Of a stretch of DNA of 64,000 nucleotides, positions 25,336 to 37,165 are shown in pieces (position 1 is the first letter of the stretch; every line of letters begins with the position of its first letter). The translations under genes and the position numbers were made by a program. The notes beneath the pieces were generated by a model, which did not search any database, was not told where the DNA came from, and saw nothing but the letters and a program-made list of their open reading frames with translations. This DNA comes from Diprion similis (lineage: Eukaryota; Arthropoda; Insecta; Hymenoptera; Diprionidae): positions 9,300,001 to 9,364,000 of the forward strand of contig NC_060112.1 of NCBI RefSeq assembly GCF_021155765.1. Reading direction: 5' to 3'.

Positions 25336-28300
25336 ATGCATAATGGTCAGGTAAACTTAAGCACACATATTTTTGTGAACGAACCAATGAAACAAAATTA
25401 TTCTGGCCCCCGAGATGAAAAAAGTGGACTTAGCGAAGGAATCGGTTGTATAACCTACAGCCGAGATGATGTAAATACATATATATTTATATGCTAATTA
25501 TTATATATTTTTATTTTTTATTATTTTTCTGCTTGTCTCTTCGATCAATCTAAATAATTTTCATACAAATCTAAAGTCGTTTGTATTTCAGTACATGCAA
25601 CGCTATGAGGGGAAATTCGTATGGAATAACATGCATGGTTATGGCGAATACCAGTACGTTATGTCGTTTGATACTAATTTGGCAAAATATATTTTTGAGA
25701 AGAACTATACTTTACAGACTATGCGCCGTTAATCTGAAAAGTAGTGTTTCGGAAAATGTGATCAGCTCGAAGAGTAAATCAATTTAATCAATCACGCCGT
25801 CAATTCAGCTCAACCATTGTGACTTTTAAAAATCAAAAGACAAAATCTTGCAGTTAAAATGACAAAAAATTGATTTTATTACTCGTAAAGAAAGTTTGAA
25901 TATCAAAAATTTGTTTCGCAGGTTGAGGTTTAAGTTGGGCTCGATTAGGTTACGCTATACATATACTACGTTTTTGTAAGCACTTTTAGTATCCTAGGCT
26001 ACAATCTGCCGAATTCATTTTATAAACACCTTTCAGTAATGAAATCAATTTACCTGCATATGCCATTTTTCAACGAAATTTTGTGATGGCTTCTTAAGAA
26101 AAATACGTTCTTCCTTATATTTGAGACTAAACGTAAATCCTACTTCTTTCTGACTTGATTATTTTAAATAATAGGTGGCAGCCAGCAAGATTCAATTACG
26201 AAGGCCAGTGGTATGTTAACAAGAAAGAAGGATATGGTCGATTCTCGTACCCATCTGGTGCAAACTTTGAAGTAGGTCATACAAATACTACCATATATTT
26301 TATTTTCAATGGATTGTGTTATGTCTGTTGAACATATTCACAATATCGAATACTTATGATTGATGGGAATTATAAACGGGTGCATTTCATGCCAAATGGT
26401 GAGCTGGTATCCAATCCCGACCATTTTTAGACGAACCTATTTTTTACTGCATACTCGATACAAGCGAGTAGAGCTGCAAAAATGTCATTTTATATTTTCA
26501 CGTAACACTTGGTAGCCTATTACCGCTCTACAATTAATTTTTAAAGGCGTACTAATTTTATTCATAGTGGATAAATTTTCAAACGGCTTATGTGTTATGA
26601 GGCTCAAGTTCCCTTGAAAAAATTGAGTACTTATATAAACTAGTCTTTAATTTTCAATCGTATTTTCATGGTCGCATATTAGTAATAATATGTTTTGAAC
26701 CCTTCCGAAAACATTTTTCCGACATCAAAATGCAAAAATCAAAATTTCGCAGCGTGTCCCATTTGATTTTTACATATACCAAGTATCACCAACTAATTGA
26801 ATTCTACCATTAAAAACAAAAATATATATACATATACATAAAAATTTATGTTCACATTCACGATCATACAGAAAAAGAAATGTTTAATTAAAATCCGAGA
26901 AAAAAAATATTTTTGTTGCGGTAGCTATGGATAGAGATTTGAGATGAATCGGAAACGGACTTGGTATTGCCGGTCAAAAGTTTCTTGAATTAGCCACTGA
27001 AGTCGGGCGCTACAATCGGGCAGAAACGTAGCGCCCTGGGTTTCAGAATTCAAATTTGTCAGTCGAGCTCCAGACACGGTGACGACCAGAAGTGCTCGAG
27101 ACAGTTGAGTAGATTTCGGTTTCGAACCAACAGCGATCGGCTGTTGTGGCTTGTACCTAATGGTTTAAAAAAAAAAAAAAAAAATCGGCTGTCGTATCCC
27201 GGTAGCGTCCAGGACAGCAGGATCAGGAATAGTTAACTGTAGAGATTTTTAAATCAGTGAGGAATGTTGAAAAAAAAAATTTCTTAAAATTTATCAGACT
27301 TCCTCTCACTTGGGTTAACGACAGAAAATAATTACTAGGTAAAATAAAAATCTGTCTGGGTCGAAGACGGTTTCCTTTGGCATGGAATCCATAAGTTATA
27401 GATGTATTTTTTAGGGTCTATATCGTGAAGATGATAGATTTGGTCCAGGCATTTATACCGATGCCGCAGGTTATCAGAATGTTGGTATTTGGTTATCTTC
27501 TAAATTAATTCGGTTGTCCAGAACCTTTGAACCTGAGGAAATGATACCTCGTTTGGCCGTTAAAGATGAGGATAAAATTAGAATTTTACAGTATCGTCAA
27601 ATTGTGAAACTACAAAAGGTAATCCGATTTTGTACCAAGAATAAATAGTGACACTATTTACCGACTGCGCACGTACGAACTTTGCCCCCTTTTTACGCAG
27701 GCTGGACACCCGAACGCGGCTTATGGAGCTTATGTAGGTCGTGCAAATTTTTTTGAGTCAAGCAGATGTTAGTTGTAATAGATCGACAAGGCTTGGCTGG
27801 CTTGGCAGACTTTGATTATCTACTGAATGATGATTATTGATTGCTACGAGTTATTATAGCAACATAATTTTCGTTTACCACTCCACGCGGAAGAGTTTGA
27901 TATTTCTAACCTCGTTTCAAGAAAGTTGGCATCCCTGCTTCGCAGACGAAAATAATGCCGCGGTATGATCTCGCCGACCAATAGAGTTCAATTATTTTGC
28001 ACATGCGCAGTCGACTAACTCATCCTCCTAATTTCCAACATTTTTCCAAATAATACAATTAATTATATTATAGGATACTGAAAAACATTTGGCAGAAAAC
28101 TTAATCGAATCCCTTATGCATTTACGAAATTTTGACAAAAATGCTCTGAAACGAGCCAGCGAACTGTACAACCCACAGTGTAAAGACAACAGGGCGTTGT
28201 GGTTCAACAAACCAAGGTATTGTTATTTTACGCCAGTATTTTTAAGGTTTATCCTTTTTCGTCGACACGGGTAGGTAAGTTTTTTGCTTTTGCTAAAGTA

Positions 28301-31300
28301 GATCGACGTGTAATCAATGTCAACTGTTTGTCAGAAAAGATATAGGAATGCAGTTCATTGCAGGTATGTAATTTATTTATCATTTAAACTAGGTACGATG
28401 AGACATTTTTTGGAAATGAAACCGAGCAATTTACAATAGATGTTCTTATGACGGAAGAGGAAATTCGGTTAAAAATTGGTACGGTGTTTGCACTAGTTGG
28501 TATAACTACATGATAAATCAGTATTGGGTACTGCCTAAGTATAGTTTCTAATTAATCTCATGTCAATTACAAATTAGACGTATTATTAAAGTTTGTAATG
28601 AGTGCAAGAAAAGATGAAAATTGCATAAGCGTTATTTAATGAAAAAAATGAAATCCAAACTAGATTATCATTTTGTAATTAGGGGAAAATAAAATATGAA
28701 ACATATTTCATTTGATCATTAGAAAAAGACAAACTGATAATATTTTGTGTGTCGGGCTGAATAAAATACAAACTACATAACCGGTACTAATTGCTAATTA
28801 CAAATGTAATTACATAATGCATCTGTAGTTTGTAAATATATTATTCATCCTCAGTACAACGTACAAACCTAATTTGTATTTCGTTTATGTCGAATTACAA
28901 ATGACGTATAAAAATCATTTATAATTTATTATCGCCTCAAATTACTACAAATCATGTTTGTAATTTGTAATTTGTAATTGACTGATTATAATTTTGGTCA
29001 TCACTGCGTTAGATTTGAAAGAAAAATCCCTTAGTTGGTTCGAAATTTGTTGCTTATTCGTGTGTACATGTGTCATGTTGGATATACTCCGTGTCAACAT
29101 GGCCATGGTACCTCGACCGTAGTATCTTGGCAAATGAATTCTTCATTTTGGAATTACAGTTATTGTTAACATCGTTTTCAACAGCAGCCGAAAATGAAGA
29201 AAAAAGCATTACTACTTTGAAAGATTTGGCCAATGATACTACACCACAGATTCACGAATCAAAAGTTGTTCGCGAAGTATTACATGATTCGGTAGATTAT
29301 ATTAGAGATGATTTCAATGACGACAAACACGTTGAAATATCAAACAAGGATGAAAATAAAGAAAACGAATCTGATTATTGCGGTATAAAGCCAGCACAAA
29401 TTCATTCACAAATTATGAATGGCACGTTGTTCATGGGCATAAATCATGAAGAACAGTGGAACATATTTCAGAACTCTGCTCTCACTATACCGCCAAAACT
29501 TGTATGTATTTCTACCAAAATAGATTTACTGCTGAATTGTAATTGTTTACGACTAATGAAGTGAGCCAATGTATGTTGACAATTTTCTTATCCCTCAAAG
29601 TACGAGAGTTCAGATGTGAATTCCTTGCCTGAAGAACAGCTTCAAAGTTTAAGTAAAAAGGAATCCTCGGTTGAAGAATTTGATGACTTTGGACGAATAA
29701 AAATCACAGGAATGCAATACACGAAGAAAGTATTAGTCACTGACCTGATTGCTTGGAACAATAGTCCAATATCCATTGAAGTGCTGAAACACGTTTTCAA
29801 GCATCATAAGTTTGAGGTGAGTATTATGAATTATAATCACCTTTTTAACCAGGCAGAACATTGTTGATATATACATATTGAATTATAACTTGACTGGATG
29901 TGCGACGAAGATTCTTTGTCTATAATATTTACTTAGAAAACATTGAGCTTTGACGTGAGTAAAGTCCTGGCTGGTAGACGAGGTTCATTCAGACAAGAGG
30001 GAGCTCACGAAAAGGCTGCAGTAGACTTATTGAAAGCATGCTCCGATGGTTTTCACAAAAGTATCATGGGGTTAATTTCATCGCAAAACTTATACCCAGA
30101 TGTTGCTGACAGTAGAGGGAACACAGGCTTGTTATTTGCAGCAGCCAGGTAACTAATTTGCTTTTAAATCTGCAAGCCAATGAATCAAAAAATTAAGTAT
30201 CAAAAAGCGCTACACTCTATCCGATGAAAAGTCAAGATTACAAGACTGAAATAACGAAAAATCTTTTGTAGCACAAAATAATGTAATCTGTAATACTCGA
30301 GTATTGTAGGACAAGTAAAGACACTTGCAATGCATTGTTGACGCTTTAATCACGAAGGCTATATTAATCCCATTAGAGATAAATTGGAAGTGATAGACGT
30401 ACTATTAGATCTTGGCGCAAATATTGACGCCATAAATGACGAATGTTTGACGCCACTTTCCTTGTGCATCTTACGACTGCTAGAATTGATACACGGTGTG
30501 AGTAATTGGTCGGATGCATTTTTACCAAAGAGAACGATTTCCGAACAGACGGTTGACAATGATTTTATGACATTTAAAAACTATGAACAGTGGCACGGAA
30601 GAATAAGCTACGAGTCACTCGTGCAACGGGTTTGTCAATTATTAAATCTCTGTAAATTACCAGGTTGACGTTAGTAACGTTAACGTAACGAAATGTTTAA
30701 ACTGAATATCACTATTTCGTGATTTTAATATACTTTTGAAGAAGTTGAGTTATGAGAAAACGAACTTTACAATCGATATAGTTCAGTACCATTAATTTGC
30801 AGTGAAGGTCCATGAGTCCAGCTTTACAAATTGATTAAACGCAACTCACGCTTCAAACGAATTATAAAATTCAATATTCTATTTCAGACACCGAAACAGA
30901 TGGATTTGACTCCGGCACCAACAAAAAATGCACTATCAGAATTTGAGCCAGAGTATTTCTCTAATACTGGCGAATCAGGGTCAGGTACGAATGCAATGAA
31001 CGCCATGACAGATAATGCAGGTCCAATAAAGTTATCAGATCCCACAAATCAGGTAATGAATAATAGCGCAGTCCGATAGTAAAGCTATAACATCATCCAA
31101 TGAATAATAACAATTACTCTTTGGCAGCATAAAAGCATAGACAGTCTATTAAACAAAAAACATGCGGGCGTACAAGATAATCATCACATAAGTGTAGCAG
31201 CTAGTAAGTGAGACTTCAGATCAATTAATTCGACTTCTATATCGAATAGGGAAATATTACAAATCTAACTCTTGCGTTACCTAAATGAAATATTGTCGCA

Positions 31301-34300
31301 GGTCAAGCACAGATCCAGAAATACATTTTCGACATGTCACCTATCAATGAAATATTTGTTTCTCAGAGAGAATCGAAAATCGGTAAAACTAAACGCAAAA
31401 ATAAAATTGGAACTAAAACTACAGATAATGAAAAGCCAACAGATAGAAAATTATTATCTAAAAGTACCAAGCCGTTAATGGAACTGGAAAAAAATAACAA
31501 CAATAATAATACAGAAATCTGTGCAAAGTTAGTCTATGTTTATCGATCACATATCTAGATCACTAATGATTGAAATCATTATTCTTGGTGTAGAACAAAT
31601 TTTTATCTATACAATAACACAGTTGATTCACCTATCGCTTCGATACGACAATCTAATCTGTTCCTGGTGTACTTGCTCTCGTACTTTTATTACGGTTTTT
31701 TCTTCCTAATGCAGAATCGAAAAAGTACGTGCTACAATATCGAAACTTTTACAACGAGGCGCTGATCCAAACTTTGCAGAAGTACCTTACCCTGTTACAA
31801 TCATGGCAATTTTTACCAAAACACCATGTCTTCTCTCAGAACTATTAGAGTACGGGGCGGATCCTGATATCACATTATCTAAAGTTGTGAGCCAAAATCA
31901 GCCCCGAAAGTATACATATGGGACATTATTTTTTAGATCGAACAAGACTCAAAGTTTAAATATTTAATTTACGTTATTTTTTAATTACATCTTGCCTATC
32001 GAAAGAAGCATTCATCATTTTTTGTCTGGATTTGTTTTCTTATTCTGTTTCAAGTATTGGTTTTTTCATAAATTTTAAGCAATGCATAATTGTGATCCAA
32101 TTACTTTTTCTATTTTTATTATTCACTTGAATGTGAATATCTTCGAGTTGCTGTCAAAAGAATTTCATTTTCGGTAAGGTGAGAATTTTATTTCAGGAAA
32201 TTCAGAGTTCACTGAGCGATACTTTACGCGATAAATTTGTGTCCATTAAAAATAAAACAAGTGATTGACTTTATTGCTGATAGGGAAGCCAAATACTTTT
32301 CACTCTAATGTGTTATCAGCCCATAAAACATTAACAAATGATGTCTCTAATTTTTTTTCAAATATGTTATTTACATAACTTTAAAACTACTCGACTGATG
32401 ATATCCGAATTAAAATCAGTTTCAAGCTAAGCAAGTCGTGTCGATTGAAACCAAAAACATCAGCAAAATCCGTTTATCCATTCTCAAGATATCATCAATT
32501 TATTTCTAGTATAGAAAAACAGGTTTTATTACATTATCATGATTAAAGAGTAATGCCCCATATCCGTAGTGAATGACTATAAAATATTACATCCCCTTTT
32601 ATCCTTACGAATCAGGATCACTATTTTACACCGCTGCTGATCCTGGCTACTCTTCAACCGGCTTACGAAAATGCACTTATGGCAAAAGTTTTACTAAAGG
32701 CCAAGGCAAATCCAAGTGTAAGAGCTGATTCTGACTACAGGTACATATTACGACTGACTATTTTCAGTAATATTATCGAGTGACTTCGTCTGCAAAAACA
32801 TCCCAAGTTAGCTGTACATCAACGTTTTCTGCATGTAGATCAGACTTAATGGAACGTTTGAGACAAAATAGACGTGCAGAATTTCTCGACTGTCACCAAG
32901 GCATGACTGCCTTGCATCTTTTGGCTGTTAGACACGATATGGATGCAGACAAAAATGAAGTACGATCAGTATCGATGTGTTACGAAATCTTGTTACTTCG
33001 TTTATTGTTCCATTCAATGTTAATGTCATTTTATTCTAACAGTACTTAGGGACACTCATCAAAGCCTTCTATCAATATGGACGTATCGAAAGCAGTGATT
33101 TATATCAAGGACATTCCCCATTGTCCTTAGCAATCTTCGAAGGTATAATTTATTCAAGCCAACTTGAAATAAAATACAACTGATTCTTAATTTAATAAGT
33201 GGAATAAATTTTCACTGGCAATTTCCTACTTCACCAAAATGCAATGTTTTTTTTACAAATACACGTATTAAACAAGACTTCATCAACTTTGACCAGGTAA
33301 TTTTGCCGCGGCAAAAGCAATTTTAAGATCCACGTACGTCGATGTCAACGAACAGTTGGGTGTAGATTTGGGCAATGCTATGTTGATGCTAGAATCTCGT
33401 GTATTGCAAGAAATCTTGCCACCTGAACTTTTGCAAAAATTTGTAAGTCACAAATCTGTTATGTTTTGATCTGCGCTGAAAAAAATACTCTCCGAACTAT
33501 CAAACTTATGAATTATATGATTGATTTTATACTTTCACAGCTCGAGCTGCTATTACAGTACGGAGGCTGTCCATTTGTGTCAGTTAACGTAAGGGATTGA
33601 ATAATTATAATTGCATACACATTCTATGTCCGTGGGTCCAACAACCGAGTACCAAAGTCGTTACTATTCATTTTCAGGTATTAGGAGAAGACTATAACCA
33701 AATAGAATACGGAAAGAAAGAATTGATAATGTTGTCCAATCCAGCTGAGAGTACAACAGAAGTTAAAGAGAAAAGAAAGAAGGCAATTGCGTCGAAAAGA
33801 TCCAAATCCTCAAAGATATCTACAGCAACGAATTTTGCTAAAAGCATGAATTTCATTGAAACAGTGGCTAAGGAAAAATTGATAAGAAGAATCAAAGCAA
33901 ATCTTGTTCGAAGCTTGATGGACTTGCGTATTATGCTGTAGGAAATCATAAAAAATATAATATCGAGATTTGAGTGGTCAATTTCAAAATTTAGATGCTG
34001 ATTCCGTAGTAACTGTCTTGAAATGTCATAACTTTCCGATTTCATGTTTATAAATAAGCCTGTCGTTTGAAATGTTTAATTTTAAGAAAGGTCACTAACA
34101 TCGTCAATGCACTATATCGTACAGCTTGCCTTCAGAAAACCGATTAGCATTGCTTAAGGAGCCATTATTTAAGTATGCGGAAGCTTGGATGAATGCAGAA
34201 GATTTGGCTATTATTATGGAAACTATGAACTACAGTCGTAGTAACGTCCAGGAATTAATGAGGCTCTTTGTAATGGCACGTATACCAGCTTACGAAAAAA

Positions 34301-36952
34301 TGGTACCTGAAATAAATACAGTGAGTTAGGAATAGATGTGAGTAATACTCCGTCAACTTCACGTGACAATGTATTCTAAACGCCAATTGTAATTAGAAAT
34401 GTCATTTGTACTAGAGAAAAAAAATACTTCTTACCATTATAATTTGTAATTAGTAATGTTCACGCAATTCAGTACAAAAATTAATTCTGAAGGTGCTTAA
34501 TACTAATCCGATTTACGATCAATCTGAAAGCGTTAAAGCCCTTGGAAGCATAAAAATTGAAAAACAACCCTATTATGGACCACCCTAATCTGCATAATGT
34601 AATCCTTTCCCAATATCTTTCAGCTGATAGACAATGAAACAGAAACAATAATGAACAGCATAATGCCGCTGTCAGGCCCAAAAAAAAATGTTGCATCAGC
34701 TGCAGATTATAAAGTGGAAAGAGCCAGTTTTGGTACAGAAACCAAGAACTTTGATTCAATTGTAGTGTATCCACCTGAGACAGATCCTAACGTACAGTAT
34801 AATTAAAGATTTTCATAAACAATGTCATATTTCCGGATATATCTCTTGATTCACTGTATACTCTCTTCAAAAATTATAATTAAATGTACGACAGTTTTAT
34901 ATTTTCAGAGTAATAAGTTTAAAGTGTGTTTCGAGTGCCTCGGTATTCATGGAAAAGTTTTGATCGTATGTCCCATGTGTAAGCAATTGTATTTTTGTTC
35001 GCAAGAGTGTAACGAGAAAAATGTTACACTGGAGGCAAATCTTCATCAATGCCCGAGTAATTTTTATTTTTAATTAAACTGAATTTATTCTACTGTTCAA
35101 TTTATAATATTTACATAATTATTTCAATTATGAATAACATTAGGCCTGACATCAATGACACATAATAACAACCTATTTCTTTAAGAAATATTGTTTTGCA
35201 ACAATAATGAATACGTTGTACAAATTGTTTAGTTTATTACCAAAAGGAATGGACCAGACTGGAGAGAATTGCCAAGATTTTAGGCACCGACCCAATAAAC
35301 TATATGCTAGCGAAGTTTGAAAATCCGAAGCTGTACACTGATCTTGAAAAAAAAAGTGGACAATTTATAGAAGATAGAGGTAAAGCATTTGATTTTTTTC
35401 TGAAAATTTATTTAATTAAAAAAAAATGCTATAAATATAATATAGATGCCTATTCGATGTACACAACAATGTTAAATAAAATTGACAAAAACAAACTTAC
35501 ACACTAGATTTCATATTTCAAAAAGTTTAAACAAGTTACACGCAGCAGGAGTAAGTTTGACTGTAGAGACAAATTATCCACGGTTAAAAAGTTACAGCTT
35601 TTAGCAATCTTATCTTAAATTGTAATGATTGTTAGTAATATCCTCTACCGCATAAATAACATATTTATCTTATTTTGTACTTTTTATTTGTATTTCATTT
35701 GTTATATATTATACTTATGATATACTGCAACAGTGAAAATATAACCATCAAGGTTACTTGTATTTCAATATAAAAAACATATATGGATACTTTTGAGGTA
35801 AAACAGGTATCAAGAATTTGGACGATAACGCATCGATTAGTACATCGAAATGTAAAGATGAGGAATTTACAACTGATCTAAAGTATGTAGGATCGAACCA
35901 TGCAAAATTGGATATTCATAAAAAGGATCTGTCTATTAAGAAAGATGGGATTAGATACGACAGTAAAGATAATAGCACACACGTGACAGAAGGCAAATAT
36001 CAAGTGAATTTACTCAATTAAGTATAATATCATATTCTGTTTGCAGTGCAGTATTTTTATTACTGAATTTTGTGCACTTTCAGAAAATCATTTTGGTGAG
36101 CTAATCGAAAACAAAGCTGATGGTGATAATGTGAAGACTAGAAAAAGGCAACGGCCTAGTCTTAAATTTGAAGTAAACAAAGAGGGTGATGGCGGTGAAA
36201 TTAATTCAAAATTCATCGTCAAAGGTGGAAGATTATTAAAAAACGACATTGACGAGAAAAATGTTGGTGAGATGAAAATCTTCAGCAAGGATGTCCATGA
36301 GAGTTATAAGAATGTCAATTTCAAGGATAAGAAAATCGACAATAGCAATATGAAATCAAAGAAGAAAGGAGACAAAACTGGACACGAAACTATGAGTAAT
36401 AAAATGAATAGTGATAAGGTATATGAGATTCTATTGGAAAAGGGCAAAAAAGATCATGTCAGCGATAATTACAAAATTGAGAATGGTGGCGGTTACGATA
36501 GAAAATATAAGGAAACAAGTAAAAAAGGTATTAAGCTTCGTAAGAACGAAGTCAAAGACAACAGCTCAAAGTTTAAAAATAAAGGTAGTAATTCGAAATG
36601 GAAGAAAGTTGATCAGAGAGAAAATTACATTGATAACAGAGATCGTGTACAAAGAAAACGCGAGGATAAACTAAATAAAGAAGATTGGATAAAACACACG
36701 GATAAAAAAACTAATGAACTGCCATCACACACTGTAAAATCATCAAATACGAAACACAGACACGTAGTTGAAAATAATATTCCACAAAAATATTTCGATT
36801 GGTTACTAAAAATTAGTAACTCTGTAGGAAGAAATCTGGATACTGATATGCTTCTACTTCCTTATGTAGTTTTTGCACAAGGTGATACATATTTCAGAAT
36901 ACTACCAGGCGAACAATATTCCAAGTCTGCAGGAAATTATAGTCTGATTTAA
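25336..36952 (+). CDS. ANKMY1: MORN/ankyrin/MYND protein, ANKMY1-like (about 1,641 aa)
   Basis: Exons: 25336-25470, 25592-25653, 26175-26271, 27415-27618, 28074-28216, 28393-28478, 29185-29501, 29601-29816, 29937-30148, 30377-30629, 30888-31052, 31128-31203, 31302-31527, 31715-31886, 32616-32740, 32839-32959, 33043-33142, 33297-33442, 33541-33588, 33678-33937, 34125-34320, 34624-34791, 34909-35056, 35233-35379, 35807-36003, then to 36952. MORN units lie in exons 2-4 (RYEGKFVWNNMHGYGEY, NYEGQW..KKEGYGRFSYP, REDDRFGPGIY). Ankyrin units follow (DSRGNTGLLFAAAR, VLLDLGANIDAINDECLTPL, LLQRGADPNF, LLEYGADPD, TALHLLAVRHD). The MYND zinc finger is in exon 23 (CFEC..CPMCKQLYFCSQEC..HQC). This domain order is that of ANKMY1. 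After the finger comes a long Lys/Asp-rich tail not typical of the vertebrate protein. The start is uncertain (ATG at 25231 also possible). The junction before the last exon is uncertain: a 43-bp GT-AG intron to 36047, or a GC-AG intron 35993-36083; both stay in frame. Confidence 0.82.
26920..27184 (+). repeat. Possible retroposon-like segment ending in poly-A
   Basis: A GC-richer block in an ANKMY1 intron containing a perfect 9-bp stem (27005-27013 with 27028-27036) and ending in an A run at about 27166-27184. It looks like a SINE-type insertion, but I cannot place A and B boxes convincingly. Confidence 0.3.
27661..28014. mobile_element. MITE-like dispersed repeat, copy B (ANKMY1 intron)
   Basis: Starts with CCGACTGCGCA (27661-27671) and ends with TGCGCAGTCG (28004-28013). 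The interior shares GGCTTGGCAGACTTT, GATGATTATTGATTGCTA, CTGCTTCGCAGACGAAA, ATGCCGCGGTATGATC and GACCAATAGAGTTCAATTAT with the other two copies. It has no coding capacity and lies just upstream of an exon, without disturbing the splice site at 28073. Confidence 0.65.
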
Positions 36953-36988
36953 TGAGAATAATTTCTCTAAGTACGTATGTAATAATTA

Positions 36989-36994
36989 AATAAA
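36989..36994 (+). terminator. Polyadenylation signal for the ANKMY1-like gene
   Basis: AATAAA 37 bases after the stop codon. The convergent photolyase stop lies only 170 bases further on, so the two 3' UTRs are short or overlap. Confidence 0.6.
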
Positions 36995-37165
36995 TTGATC
37001 TCTTTCTTCCTCGTGATTCGTAGAAAAAATACATGGTCATCTCAAATCAAGTGCTCAACATACCATACGAAATTATGTTTTCGAGTATAACATGCTAGAA
37101 TTAAACACTGGTTAGATTGAGCACATTCAGGTAACTGTAAGTGGTTATTATACTTATCTTTAAAT

